From: an uncultured Thermomicrobiaceae bacterium
GTDB taxonomy: Bacteria; Chloroflexota; Chloroflexia; Thermomicrobiales; Thermomicrobiaceae
Assembly (NCBI GenBank): GCA_938082375.1
Contig: CALKCJ010000010.1
Span: 1 to 64,000 of the forward strand
Direction of reading: 5' to 3'
Length of the DNA: 64,000 nucleotides
Shown piece after piece: positions 28,827 to 37,816 of this stretch. The position numbers and the translations under genes were made by a program. The notes beneath the pieces were generated by a model. That model worked only from the letters and a program-made list of their open reading frames with translations, searched no databases and was not told where the DNA came from. Each line of letters begins with the position of its first letter. Within the stretch, counting starts at the first letter, position 1.

Positions 28827-29605
28827 CGAGTCTCCGTCGCCCTCCCAGCAGGAGCCGGCTGCAGGACACCAGGCTCCTGCCCCTGCTCCCGGAGCGCTGG
28901 GTGATCGGCATAGACGCCGCGGTACTGCGGCGGCAGCAGCCGGGCGATCGCCAGCATGATCTCTTCCGCCACCTCGTCGAGTTGCCGGCGCTGCCCGGCT
29001 TCGTTGCGCGTCGCGATCAGGAAAGGCTGGCCTATGCGCACCGTGACCCGCGGCCAACCCCGGCCGCGCACCCGGCCCTTGTAGCCGTTGAACGGCAGCA
29101 CCTCCGTGCCCCAGATCGCGGTCGGGATGACCGGAACACCGGCTCGCAGCGCCAGCAGCGCGACGCCGGGGTGCGGTGCGGTGAGGCCGCCGGTAATGCT
29201 CCGCGTCCCCTCCGGAAAGATGCCGACCATCATGCCTTCCGACAGGAGCTTCTCGGCGTGGCGCAGCGCGGAACGATCAGGCTTGCCACGATCCACCGGG
29301 AAGGCGCCAGACTGGCGGACAAACCAGCGGATCACCGGGATGCCAAAGAGCTCTTTCTTCGCCATGAAGAGCACCGGCCGGGTAGAGGCAGCGATGATCA
29401 GCACCGGGTCGGCGTTGTGGAGGTGGTTGGCCACCACTAACGCCGGCCCGACCGGCGGCACGTGCTCCAGCCCTTCGATGCGGAAACGGATCAGCAGCCG
29501 CAGGGCGGGCACGACGAACAGGCGCGCGGTCTTGAAGATGAGCGTCTTCAGCCGGCGCCTGGGCGAGAGGCGCCAGGCTTCAGGGATATCGGACCTGTCG
29601 CGCAC
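28823..29605 (-). CDS. plsC: 1-acyl-sn-glycerol-3-phosphate acyltransferase-like protein
   Basis: A 260-aa membrane-associated acyltransferase. The catalytic motif is NHLHNAD (N60, H61 and D66), and the glycerol-phosphate-binding motif is FPEGTRS (residues 130-136). The region GVPVIPTAIWGTEVLPF corresponds to motif IV. A basic N-terminal segment followed by LFVVPALRLLIRF may bind the membrane. It acylates lysophosphatidate to phosphatidate in phospholipid synthesis. It lies between cmk and a GNAT gene, with overlaps at both ends (26 bp with cmk and 4 bp with GNAT); cmk-plsC adjacency is seen in several bacteria. Confidence 0.92.
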   Translation of the reverse strand: MRDRSDIPEAWRLSPRRRLKTLIFKTARLFVVPALRLLIRFRIEGLEHVPPVGPALVVANHLHNADPVLIIAASTRPVLFMAKKELFGIPVIRWFVRQSGAFPVDRGKPDRSALRHAEKLLSEGMMVGIFPEGTRSITGGLTAPHPGVALLALRAGVPVIPTAIWGTEVLPFNGYKGRVRGRGWPRVTVRIGQPFLIATRNEAGQRRQLDEVAEEIMLAIARLLPPQYRGVYADHPALREQGQEPGVLQPAPAGRATETR

Positions 29606-30308
29606 AGCCGCACCGCTCCTCGATCAGTCTGAGCACCAGCTCGACGACCTCCTCGACGCTCCGCCCATCAGTATCGATCACCACCGCGTCGGCGGCCGGG
29701 CGCATCGGTGCCACCGCGCGCTCCCGATCGCGCCGATCGCGCTCGGCCAGCTCGGCTTTGACCTCCTCGAAGGAGGCGACGACGCCGCGAGCGGCCAAGT
29801 CACGCTGTCGTCTCCGGGCGCGTTCCTCCAGGCTTGCGTCGAGCCAGACCTTCACCGGCGCGTCGGGCATGACCACCGTCCCGATATCGCGCCCCGCCAT
29901 CACGACTCGCCCCGATCGCCCGATCTCGCGCTGGAGCTCGAGCAGCGCCGAACGCACCTCGCGATAGGCAGCGACCTGTGACGCCGCACGGTCGATCTCC
30001 GGCGTCCGGATAGCCCAGGTGACATCGCGATCGTCGAGCCAGACATCGTACAGCCGGCCATCCTGTTTCGACGGCGGCGAGGCCCGAATCCGCAGCTCGC
30101 GCGCCAGCTTCGCGAGCGTCGCCTCGTCATCCAGCGCGACGCCGTTCTCCAGCGCCACGAGCGCGAGGGCGCGATAGACGATTCCGGTATCGAAGTAAAA
30201 CCCACCGATCCGGCGGGCTACCTCAGCCGCGACGGTGCTCTTCCCTGCCCCGCCCGGCCCGTCGATCGCGACGACGAGCGGGACGCCGCGACACTCCTCC
30301 AGCCCCAC
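29580..30308 (-). CDS. cmk: Cytidylate kinase
   Basis: Phosphorylates CMP and dCMP. The P-loop is AIDGPGGAGKSTVA (residues 14-27 of the version started at GTG 30308); next come FDTGIVYRALAL, the substrate site VMAGRDIGTVVMPDA and the LID-like ERARRRQRDLAARG, all in register with bacterial Cmk. Start: a perfect GGAGGAG is followed by no ATG, GTG or TTG at good spacing (only GTC in frame). I therefore use GTG 30308 with GGAG six bases upstream; the frame remains open to 30386. It overlaps rluB by 86 bp under this choice. Confidence 0.9.
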   Translation of the reverse strand: MGLEECRGVPLVVAIDGPGGAGKSTVAAEVARRIGGFYFDTGIVYRALALVALENGVALDDEATLAKLARELRIRASPPSKQDGRLYDVWLDDRDVTWAIRTPEIDRAASQVAAYREVRSALLELQREIGRSGRVVMAGRDIGTVVMPDAPVKVWLDASLEERARRRQRDLAARGVVASFEEVKAELAERDRRDRERAVAPMRPAADAVVIDTDGRSVEEVVELVLRLIEERCGCARQVRYP

Positions 30309-31119
30309 GTTCCACTCCACTGAAGTCGCGCCGGGCCCCTTCACCGGGCCGCCTGCCACCAGCACGCTTTCCCGACGCGCTAGCACCGCTGCGTTGCGGT
30401 GGCCTCAGGCCGACGGCGCGAAAGAGGGCCTCCAGCTCACCAGGTGTCAGGTCGCGCCAAGCCCCAGCCGGCATTCCGTCCAGTCGCAACGGCCCGATCC
30501 GGGTTCGCACCAGCCGCACCACAGGATACCCCACGCGCTCAAACATCCGCCGAACGATCCGGTTCCGCCCCTCGTGGATCACCACCCGAAAGACCGTACC
30601 TGCTTCCTCAGTGCGGATCGGCTCGATCGAGCGCACGGCTACCGGGCGCCCATCGACGGTCACCCCCCGCCGGAGCTGCTCAACCACACTCGGCGGTGGA
30701 AAACCATCGACCAGCACTTCGTACTCTTTCTCGAGCTCGTAGCGAGGATGGGTGATGCGATAGATCAGGTCACCATCGTTACTGAGCAGGAGCAGCCCGG
30801 AGCTGTCGCGGTCGAGGCGGCCGACCGGCACCACCCGCTCCGGCACGCCAACGAGCTCGAGTACCGTTCGCCGACCGCGCTCGTCGCTCGTCGTCGTTAT
30901 GTAACCGACCGGCTTGTGCAGAACAATGTAGCGCCGTCGCTGCGGCCGCAGCGGCCGGCCATCGACCCGGATATCCTGCCGCTCGGGATCGACGCGCACG
31001 CCCATGTCACGGACGACCGTCCCGTCGACCGAGACGCGACCCGCTCGGATCAACTCTTCCGCTTTGCGGCGCGACGCTACGCCGTGCTCGGCGAGGACGC
31101 GCTGCAGTCGCCGCTCCAC
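30223..31119 (-). CDS. rluB: Pseudouridine synthase of the RsuA/RluB family
   Basis: A 298-aa rRNA pseudouridine synthase. Residues 1-50 form an S4 RNA-binding domain (RLQRVLAEHGVASRRKAEEL). The catalytic domain has VGRLDRDSSGLLLLSNDGD with catalytic Asp103, and later EGRNRIVRRMFERVGYPVV. This pattern is RluB/RluE/RsuA-like; RluB would modify 23S rRNA U2605 (E. coli numbering), but the exact target cannot be told. The last 60 residues (after LEALFRAVGL) are basic and low-complexity, and are encoded over the start of cmk, possibly a run-on tail rather than a domain. It starts at GTG 31119 behind AGGAG. Confidence 0.9.
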   Translation of the reverse strand: MERRLQRVLAEHGVASRRKAEELIRAGRVSVDGTVVRDMGVRVDPERQDIRVDGRPLRPQRRRYIVLHKPVGYITTTSDERGRRTVLELVGVPERVVPVGRLDRDSSGLLLLSNDGDLIYRITHPRYELEKEYEVLVDGFPPPSVVEQLRRGVTVDGRPVAVRSIEPIRTEEAGTVFRVVIHEGRNRIVRRMFERVGYPVVRLVRTRIGPLRLDGMPAGAWRDLTPGELEALFRAVGLRPPQRSGASASGKRAGGRRPGEGARRDFSGVERGAGGVSRRPARRRDRRAGRGREEHRRG

Positions 31120-31152
31120 CGCGCGCTCCTGTTGCCTCGACCCACGCGGCCC

Positions 31153-32436
31153 TCAAGACGTCGGCGCAAACCGATCCGCCGCGTACAGGGGCAGCTGGAG
31201 GACTTCCTGACCTCTCACCAGCAATACTACTGTACCGCGTTGCTGCCGCGCAGTCTCGGCCTGTCCCGCGCCTTCTTCTAACCTCACCTCCAACGCCGCG
31301 GCATCCTCCCTGCTCAGGAGCAGGGTTCGGCTCGTCGCCAGCGTCAGGCCCCGCTCGCGCAGGGCGACGTCGAGCGGCTCGTATCCCCTGTCGGGCGCCA
31401 CTCGCAGCCAGGTAAAGTGCCGGTCGAGCCAGTCGAGCAACGCCTGCGTATCGGCGTAGCGATCTTGGCTCCCGAGTACCACGGTGACGACGCGCGCGTC
31501 ACCCCGCCAGACCGCGGCGACAAGGCACTGCCCGGCCGCCAAAGTGGTTCCGGTCTTGACTCCGTGTACGCCTGGGAGCGTGAGCATTTGGTTCGTGCTA
31601 TAGACAGTGATCTCCCTGCCGTTCGGCCCCTCGACCGGCACGGTGGCGAGCGGCAGCGAGACGATCCGCTCCAGTGCTGGGACCCGGAACAGCGCATCGG
31701 TCGCGATCGCCAGATCGCGCGCCGTCACCACCTGCCCCGGCATATCGCGACCATCGGCGGTGACGAACCAGGAATTGCGCAGACCGAGTTCACGCGCCAG
31801 CCGGTTCATCTCGGCGACGAAACGCTGTCGTGCCGCGGCCTCGGTCGGCGCTCCCAACCGCTGCCCGGTCGCTCGGGCCAGCGCGTTGGCCGCGTCGCCA
31901 GCCGATGCGACGAGCAGTCCGGTGAGCAGCCCCTCGACGGAGAGCCGATCTCCAGGCACCAGGCCCATATTGGCATAGACTGTGGGATCCACGAGGTCGC
32001 CGGCCTCGACCTCGACCACCTCGTCGAGGTCGAGCCACCGCGCGACGACCAGCGCGGTGACGATCTTGGTCGTGCTGGCCGGCGGAAGCGGGTTGTCCGC
32101 GTGATCCGCATAGAGTAGCGCCTCGTTCGTCAGGTCAACGGCGAGAGCCGCTTTGGCCGTCAAGCGAGGTAGTTCAGGCACCGAGGCGAACGCGCGCCAC
32201 GAGCGTCCGTCAGTAGGCTGCGCGCCAGCCTGTTGCAGCCCGCTGGCCGGTGGTACGATGGCTGATGTGGACAGTGCGAGAGCAGGTGACCGCGCGAAGG
32301 GAAAATCCAGCGGCTCCACGACCTCAGTCGCCGCGCTCCCAGTTCTCGGCCAGCCCGGCGAGAGCGCCGCGCAGAGCGCTACGAGAACTAGCGCAAGTGA
32401 GAGCAAGCGATTCCCTGCTGTGGACTGTCGATCCAT
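31153..32436 (-). CDS. D-alanyl-D-alanine carboxypeptidase (penicillin-binding protein family S11)
   Basis: A 427-aa exported serine peptidase. The signal peptide (residues about 8-34, LLSLALVLVALCAAL) is followed by a linker. The active site has PPASTTK (Ser121, Lys124) and KTG (residues 294-296, GVKTGTT). The expected SxN motif of S11 enzymes appears as SAG (178-180, VASAGDAANALA), so the Asn is replaced by Gly, and DAANA is one step shifted. It probably trims peptidoglycan peptides. It is the first gene of the minus-strand run that leads into rluB, 33 bp downstream. The start is ATG 32436; 32490 lacks support. Confidence 0.88.
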   Translation of the reverse strand: MDRQSTAGNRLLSLALVLVALCAALSPGWPRTGSAATEVVEPLDFPFARSPALALSTSAIVPPASGLQQAGAQPTDGRSWRAFASVPELPRLTAKAALAVDLTNEALLYADHADNPLPPASTTKIVTALVVARWLDLDEVVEVEAGDLVDPTVYANMGLVPGDRLSVEGLLTGLLVASAGDAANALARATGQRLGAPTEAAARQRFVAEMNRLARELGLRNSWFVTADGRDMPGQVVTARDLAIATDALFRVPALERIVSLPLATVPVEGPNGREITVYSTNQMLTLPGVHGVKTGTTLAAGQCLVAAVWRGDARVVTVVLGSQDRYADTQALLDWLDRHFTWLRVAPDRGYEPLDVALRERGLTLATSRTLLLSREDAAALEVRLEEGAGQAETARQQRGTVVLLVRGQEVLQLPLYAADRFAPTS

Positions 32437-32560
32437 GTCTCGCTGCTGGCCGCCGTCCACGGTCGTGGTGTACCCTGCATCTGCTGGCACCCCGACGCGA
32501 TTGTACTGGCCGGGGGAAACGGCCGTCGGGTGGGGTGCACCTGGAAAGGATAGGCGAGCA

Positions 32561-33670
32561 GTGAGGCGCAGCGCTGCTGAACGCGAGCTGATTCGCCGGG
32601 TGGTACGCGAGCTCTCAGGCTACCGGCCCGTCGAGAGCCTGGAGTCGGTCGCGCGCGAGACCGGCCTTTCCCTGGATTCCCTGATCAAGCTCGACGCCAA
32701 CGAGAATCCCTACGGCCCCTCGCCGCGCGTGCTCGACGTCCTGACACGTCCTGACCATTACCACCTGTACCCTGATGCCGCGCAAGAAGCGGCACGCCGG
32801 GCGCTCTCAGCCTACACCGGCGTCGAGGAGAGCCAGATCATTGTCGGCAACGGCTCTGACGAGTTGATCGACCTGCTCCTGCTCGCGACGATCGAGCCCG
32901 GCGACGAGGTGATCGTCCCGGTGCCGACGTTCGGGGTCTATCTCACCCGCCCGCCGCTCTTCGGCGCCACGGTGCGAGCCGTGCCGCGTCTTGACGACTT
33001 CGAGCTGGACGTCGCCCAGATTGAGGCGGCGCTCAGCGAGCGGACGAAGCTGGTGTTCCTCGCCTCGCCCAACAACCCCACCGGCAACCTGGTGACCTCC
33101 CAGCAACTCGTGCGCCTGCTCCGCACCGGGGTACTCGTAGTGCTGGACGAGGCGTACTACGAGTTCGCCGGCCGAACCCTGCTGCCACTGGGCCGGGAAT
33201 TCGAGAACCTCGTCGTGCTGCGTACCTTCAGCAAGTGGGCCGGACTCGCCGGACTCCGCATCGGCTACGGGATCTTCCCGCCGGCACTCGCCGAGGCCCT
33301 CTGGCGGGTCAAGCCCCCGTTCAACGTCAACGTCCTCGCCCTGCGTGCCATCGAGGCAGCGCTGGCCGATCTTTCAGTCCAACTGCAGAAGGTCATCCGG
33401 ATCCGCCTGGAACGAGGGCGGCTCTTCCGCGGCCTGCGGCGTCTCGACTTCCTGCGGCCATACCCGTCGCGCGGCAACTTCATCCTCGTCCACGTGACCC
33501 GCGCCGACGCCCACGACGTGCATCGCCGCTTGCTCGCGCGGGGCATCCTCGTCCGCAAGTACGACGACCCGCTGTTACGCCCATACCTGCGCATTACCGT
33601 AGGGCTACCCGAACACACCGACCGACTCCTCCAGGCCCTGCGCGAGATCGCGGCCGAGGGAGCGTCATGA
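32561..33670 (+). CDS. hisC: Histidinol-phosphate aminotransferase
   Basis: A 369-aa PLP-dependent class I/II aminotransferase. Signatures: [19 protein letters not shown] near the N terminus, [29 protein letters not shown] and the PLP-lysine region [17 protein letters not shown], with RGNFILV near the end. It converts imidazole-acetol phosphate and glutamate to histidinol phosphate. I start at GTG 32561 ([10 protein letters not shown]); the long upstream frame overlaps the dac gene and has no support. Its TGA overlaps the ATG of hisB. The remaining his genes are elsewhere. Confidence 0.95.
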   Translation: MRRSAAERELIRRVVRELSGYRPVESLESVARETGLSLDSLIKLDANENPYGPSPRVLDVLTRPDHYHLYPDAAQEAARRALSAYTGVEESQIIVGNGSDELIDLLLLATIEPGDEVIVPVPTFGVYLTRPPLFGATVRAVPRLDDFELDVAQIEAALSERTKLVFLASPNNPTGNLVTSQQLVRLLRTGVLVVLDEAYYEFAGRTLLPLGREFENLVVLRTFSKWAGLAGLRIGYGIFPPALAEALWRVKPPFNVNVLALRAIEAALADLSVQLQKVIRIRLERGRLFRGLRRLDFLRPYPSRGNFILVHVTRADAHDVHRRLLARGILVRKYDDPLLRPYLRITVGLPEHTDRLLQALREIAAEGAS

Positions 33671-34272
33671 GCGCGCCGCGGCAGGCCAGAATCGAGCGGA
33701 CGACCGGCGAGACCTCAGTGGTGGTCTCGCTCGTGCTCGACGGCTCGGGCCAGGCCGACATCGCCACCGGAATCGGTGCGCTCGACCATGCGCTGACCCT
33801 CTTCGCCCGCCATGGGCTCTTCGACCTGTCTGTCCGGGCACAGGGAGACCTGCACATCGACCCACATCACACCACGGAGGACGTGGCGATCTGCCTCGGG
33901 CAGGCACTCCGCGAGGCACTCGGCGACCGGCGAGGCATCCAGCGTATGGGTGATGCCGCCGTCGCGATGGACGAGGCATTAGCGCACGTGGCGGTCGATC
34001 TCGGTGGCAGGGGCTACTACGTCCAGCGAGAGCCATTCCTGCCGCAGCCGTTCGGCCAGCTCGACACCGACCTGGTGCGCCACTTTTTGGAGACCCTCGC
34101 CCACGAGGCCAGGATGAACCTCCACCTGGTGACACTGTACGGGAGCAACTCGCACCACCAGGTCGAGGCCGTCTTCAAGGCGCTCGGCCGCGCCCTCGAC
34201 GCGGCGACCCAGCTCGACCCTCGCCGTGGACAGCAGTTGCCCACGACGAAGGGGTACATCGAGATGGGCTGA
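33667..34272 (+). CDS. hisB: Imidazoleglycerol-phosphate dehydratase
   Basis: A 201-aa IGPD enzyme with the duplicated metal-binding repeat: [36 protein letters not shown], then [16 protein letters not shown] and [17 protein letters not shown]. The His/Glu ligand sets HHTTED and HHQVEA bind two Mn2+ ions. It dehydrates IGP to imidazole-acetol phosphate, the step before HisC, and it is translationally coupled to hisC by an ATGA overlap. The length fits monofunctional bacterial HisB. Confidence 0.96.
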   Translation: MSAPRQARIERTTGETSVVVSLVLDGSGQADIATGIGALDHALTLFARHGLFDLSVRAQGDLHIDPHHTTEDVAICLGQALREALGDRRGIQRMGDAAVAMDEALAHVAVDLGGRGYYVQREPFLPQPFGQLDTDLVRHFLETLAHEARMNLHLVTLYGSNSHHQVEAVFKALGRALDAATQLDPRRGQQLPTTKGYIEMG

Positions 34273-34367
34273 CATCGACCTCCGTCCTGGGAGAGCGTCC
34301 GGGTCGAGTAGGAGCGACAGCGGGGGTGCTGCTTCGAGCTCCGCCTGACGGACGTGCGGAACCGCCT

Positions 34368-35102
34368 CTATCCCAGGCCGAGTACCCGCCGTTGGACGAC
34401 CATGAGCTCGCTGATCCCTCGCTCGGCCAGCTCAAGCAGCTCGTCGAGGTGACGTCGTCCGAACGGGGTGGTCTCAGCAGTTCCCTGGATTTCGATGAAC
34501 TCGCCCCGGTCGGTCAGCACGACGTTCAAGTCGACGTCCGCCATGCTGTCTTCCTCGTACTGGAGGTCGAGCCTCGCCTCCCCGGCAACGAGACCCACAC
34601 TGGCGGCAGCCACCTGACGGACGATCGGCAGGCGCGGCAGTACGCCTGCCGAGACCAGCCCCTGCAGGGCTTGATACAGCGCTACCCACCCGCCGGTCAC
34701 CGCCGCTGTACGGGTGCCGCCGTCAGCTCGAAGCACGTCGCAGTCGATGATGATCGTCCGTTCCCCCAGCACGTCGAGGTCGACCGCCGCGCGGAGCGAG
34801 CGGCCGATCAGCCGCTGGATCTCCGCCGTTCGCCCGCCGGGGCCGGAGCGCTCCCGCGGGATGCGCTCGCGACTGCTGCGCGGGAGCATGCCGTACTCCG
34901 CCGTCACCCATCCCCGCCTGCTCCCGAGCAGGAAGTTCGGGACACGCTGCTCCACCGTGGCTGCGCAGAGCACATGGGTATCGCCGAGGGCGATGAACGC
35001 CGATCCTTCGGCATACGGCAGATACCCCGGGATGATCTCGACCGGGCGCAGCTCATCGTTGCGGCGGTTGTCCGGGCGCCTCTTCACGGAGATCTCGGTC
35101 AT
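34368..35102 (-). CDS. rph: Ribonuclease PH
   Basis: A 244-aa phosphorolytic exoribonuclease that trims tRNA 3' ends. Conserved elements: [67 protein letters not shown] and [20 protein letters not shown], ending EGRARLDLQ-like [15 protein letters not shown]. The start is ATG 35102 behind AGGGGCGG; it overlaps the 3' end of rarA by 50 bp. The open frame to 35294 is the rarA shadow. Confidence 0.95.
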   Translation of the reverse strand: MTEISVKRRPDNRRNDELRPVEIIPGYLPYAEGSAFIALGDTHVLCAATVEQRVPNFLLGSRRGWVTAEYGMLPRSSRERIPRERSGPGGRTAEIQRLIGRSLRAAVDLDVLGERTIIIDCDVLRADGGTRTAAVTGGWVALYQALQGLVSAGVLPRLPIVRQVAAASVGLVAGEARLDLQYEEDSMADVDLNVVLTDRGEFIEIQGTAETTPFGRRHLDELLELAERGISELMVVQRRVLGLG

Positions 35103-36429
35103 GCCGCCCCTCTCGTGCCTGCGCGCGACGCCGCGCGATCGCCTCGAGCCGTGCCACCAGCTCGCGCTCGAATCCGCGACCGCTCGGCCGGTAGTACCGC
35201 CGGCCGGCAAGTCGCTCGGGGAGGTACAGCTGGGTACCGATGGCCTCTGACTCGTCGTGTGCGTAGCGGTAACCGCGTCCGTAGCCGAGCTCACGCATCA
35301 GCCTCGTGGGCGCGTTGCGCAGGTGCAGAGGCACCGGGTCGTTGCGCGTCTCCGCCACGTCGCGCTGGGCGGCGCCGTAGGCCTGGTAAAGCGCGTTGCT
35401 TTTCGGCGCCAACGCTAGGTAGACAGCCGCCTCAGCGAGCGCCAGTGCTCCCTCCGGCATACCGATGAAGTGGACAGCCTGCTGGGCCGCCATCGCCACC
35501 ACCAGCGCCTGCGGGTCGGCCAGGCCGATATCCTCCGAGGCAGCCCGTACCATCCGTCGAGCGACATAGAGTGGGTCGTCGCCTCGCTCGAGCATTCGCG
35601 CCAGCCAGTAGAGTGCGGCGTCGGGATCTGATCCACGGATCGACTTGTGCAGCGCCGAGATGGTGTCGTAGTGCGCGTCGCCGACCCGGTCATAGACCGC
35701 CATCCGCTGCATAGCGGCCTCGCGGACGAGCTGCTCGGTGATCACGCCGTCGCTCGCCCCGACCGCCGCCAGCTCCAGCGTGTTCAGAGCGAAACGCGCG
35801 TCGCCGTTCGCCAGGTTGATCAGGAGGTCGAGCGCCGCTGGCTCGATCGCCAGCCCCTGCCCGCCGAGCCCGCGCTCGGCGTCCTCCAGTGCCCGCTCGA
35901 CGATCGAACGGATGGCCTCGTCGCCCAGCGACTCGAGCACGACCACGCGCGAGCGGGAGAGCAGCGGCGAGTTCACCTCGAACGACGGGTTCTCGGTGGT
36001 GGCGCCGATCAAAATGATCGTACCGTCTTCGACGTAGGGCAGGATCGCGTCCTGCTGGGCCCGGTTGAAGCGGTGGATTTCGTCGATGAAGAGGATGGTG
36101 CGCTGCCCGTGCATGCCCAGCCGTTCGGCTGCCTGCTGCACCTCCCGCCGGAGGTCGGCCACCCCGGCGGTGACCGCCGAGAGCTGGACGAAGTGGGCTC
36201 GCGTGACGCTGGCGATGATCCTGGCGAGCGTCGTCTTCCCGCTGCCCGGCGGCCCCCAGAGGATAAGCGAACTGAGCTGGTCCTGCTCGATAGCCCGGCG
36301 GAGCAACGTACCAGGCCCCACTACCCGCTCCTGCCCGACCAGTTCGTCGAGCGTGCGGGGGCGCATCCGGTCGGCCAGCGGTGCCCGGCGCCTGAGCTGC
36401 TCGCGGCGGTTCGCCTCAAACAAATCCAT
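35053..36429 (-). CDS. rarA: Replication-associated recombination protein A (RarA/MgsA AAA+ ATPase)
   Basis: A 458-aa clamp-loader-like AAA+ ATPase that acts at stalled forks. [17 protein letters not shown] is Walker A (residues 56-72), [15 protein letters not shown] is Walker B with the DEIH box, [20 protein letters not shown] is sensor 1, and [20 protein letters not shown] then [19 protein letters not shown] match the C-terminal tetramerisation region of the family. I take ATG 36429 ([12 protein letters not shown]), the usual N terminus; ATG 36435 and GTG 36447 are alternatives. The 61-aa coiled-coil gene overlaps its start, suggesting translational coupling. Confidence 0.92.
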   Translation of the reverse strand: MDLFEANRREQLRRRAPLADRMRPRTLDELVGQERVVGPGTLLRRAIEQDQLSSLILWGPPGSGKTTLARIIASVTRAHFVQLSAVTAGVADLRREVQQAAERLGMHGQRTILFIDEIHRFNRAQQDAILPYVEDGTIILIGATTENPSFEVNSPLLSRSRVVVLESLGDEAIRSIVERALEDAERGLGGQGLAIEPAALDLLINLANGDARFALNTLELAAVGASDGVITEQLVREAAMQRMAVYDRVGDAHYDTISALHKSIRGSDPDAALYWLARMLERGDDPLYVARRMVRAASEDIGLADPQALVVAMAAQQAVHFIGMPEGALALAEAAVYLALAPKSNALYQAYGAAQRDVAETRNDPVPLHLRNAPTRLMRELGYGRGYRYAHDESEAIGTQLYLPERLAGRRYYRPSGRGFERELVARLEAIARRRAQAREGRHDRDLREEAPGQPPQR

Positions 36430-36601
36430 GCTCATCAAGTTGCTCACTGCTCAACTGGTCGAGGAGCCGGTGGAGCTCCTCGATACGAGCGTCCAACTCC
36501 TCGATCGAGCGGATTCCCAGCTCGATCAGATCCTCGCGCAGCTCTTCGAGGCGATCGAGCTCGAGGAGCAGTTCGTGCAGCGAGCGCTCGTCGTCACGCA
36601 T
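36416..36601 (-). CDS. Small 61-aa coiled-coil protein
   Basis: A 61-aa acidic protein (charged Leu-Glu-Arg repeats: [37 protein letters not shown]) with heptad-like spacing and no cysteines. It begins at ATG 36601 with AAAGGTGA just upstream, 12 bp after the stop of the preceding membrane protein gene. Its TGA overlaps the start region of rarA. I know no family for it. Because the frame is in phase with a good ribosome-binding site and protein-like composition, I think it is real; a role as a partner of RarA is only a guess from position. Confidence 0.65.
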   Translation of the reverse strand: MRDDERSLHELLLELDRLEELREDLIELGIRSIEELDARIEELHRLLDQLSSEQLDEHGFV

Positions 36602-36613
36602 AGGTCACCTTTG

Positions 36614-37465
36614 CTATCGCAACGCAGCCCACACTAGCACGCCGAACGCCAGCGCGGCCACGACTCCGTACTCCAGCACGTCGCGCACGAGCACACCGCG
36701 CTGCATCCGCACCAGGATCACTCCCGCCAGCAGGTAGAAGAAGACCAAGAGCACCGCCCCGCCCAGCCAGCCAGTCGCCCGCCAGTAGTTGAGCGCCCAA
36801 GTGATCTCGCCGAGCACCAGACCACCCACGACTGCGTACAGCACGCGCCGATCGAGCGGGATATCCTCGGCCTCCGAGAGTTGCAGGAGAAGTAAGCCAG
36901 CCAGCAGCAGCACAGCAGTACCCGAGTAGAGGCTGCGCAGCTTGTTGATATAGATCATGGCCAGCGTCACCAGTGCCACGCCGTGCACTACCAGCGTGTG
37001 GACGACCCGGGCATAACTCCGCACGCGCTCGTCGGCATCGTACAGGTAGTGCTGTGCCCCTGTCCCAGCCACCAGCACTAGGAACGAGCCGAGCGCGATC
37101 GCGGCGACGGCCGTGAGGGAGTGGTAAACACTCAGCAGCAGCACCGCTCCGGTAAAGGTCGTAAATGGAAGGATCCACGCTAGCGGCAGCTCGGGAACAG
37201 GATCGTAGCGCACGCCCCGAGCAGCCGCGGTGACCCGCGCATAGAGCATCGTGCGGTCAGCGAGCTGATAGGCCACGCCGCACACCACGGCCAGGGCCAG
37301 TCCGGCCAGCCAGTAGCTTCGTCCACCAGAATCGATGATCGGGACGCTACCGAGCGGCGGCTCGACCCGCTGGGCCAACAGCCCGACGCCAGCCAGCAGG
37401 ACACTGCTGCCCAGCCCGAGCAGGGTAAGTCGCAGGAAAACCGCTCGATGGAGGTTCGGCAGCAC
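36614..37465 (-). CDS. Polytopic membrane protein of unknown function
   Basis: A 283-aa integral membrane protein with about eight predicted helices: LGSSVLLAGVGLLAQ, YWLAGLALAVVCGVAY, TFTGAVLLLSVYHSL, AIALGSFLVLVAGTG, TLVVHGVALVTLAMIY, GTAVLLLAGLLLLQL, AVVGGLVLGEITWAL and AVLLVFFYLLAGVILV. Between helices 4 and 5 is a short loop HYLYDADERVRSYAR. I do not recognise the family. It is the first gene of a minus-strand set with the 61-aa protein, rarA and rph (12 bp to the next gene). Confidence 0.75.
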   Translation of the reverse strand: MLPNLHRAVFLRLTLLGLGSSVLLAGVGLLAQRVEPPLGSVPIIDSGGRSYWLAGLALAVVCGVAYQLADRTMLYARVTAAARGVRYDPVPELPLAWILPFTTFTGAVLLLSVYHSLTAVAAIALGSFLVLVAGTGAQHYLYDADERVRSYARVVHTLVVHGVALVTLAMIYINKLRSLYSGTAVLLLAGLLLLQLSEAEDIPLDRRVLYAVVGGLVLGEITWALNYWRATGWLGGAVLLVFFYLLAGVILVRMQRGVLVRDVLEYGVVAALAFGVLVWAALR

Positions 37466-37816
37466 GCTCGCTATCCCCCGTCTGCATCCGGTCTCCGGTG
37501 CAATCCTAACCGCTGGCCAGAGCTGTGACCAACCGCGAGCACCAACGCACGGCAGAAGCCCATCTGCTCGATCCCCGCGCGCTCGTCGCCCTGGTTTCTG
37601 CTCCTCTTCTGCGTTACACTCCTTCTCGAGGGTTTCCTGACGGTCAAGCGGGTGCTACAGCGGTGCGACACTGAGTCATCCGGTGACGTCACCCGCACGT
37701 CACAGCGGCCGGTCCTCAACCCTGGTGCACACGAGAGATGAGCCAGCCACCCAAATCGTCCGCATCGCTGTACCCGCGCAGCGCGAGTCGAAAAAGCCCG
37801 ACGAGAGGAGGGCAAC
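37466..37816 (-). other. Divergent intergenic region with a 12-bp palindrome
   Basis: About 350 bp between two divergent membrane-protein genes with no convincing ORF. It contains the perfect palindrome GGTGACGTCACC at 37682-37693, with a partial second copy ACGTCAC just downstream, which could be an operator for either gene. No clear -35/-10 pair was found for the plus-strand gene. Confidence 0.4.

Noticed and set aside
32153-32560. N-terminal extension of HisC frame
   Set aside because: Overlaps the dac gene on the other strand; HisC starts at GTG 32561 and its N-terminal motif follows from there.
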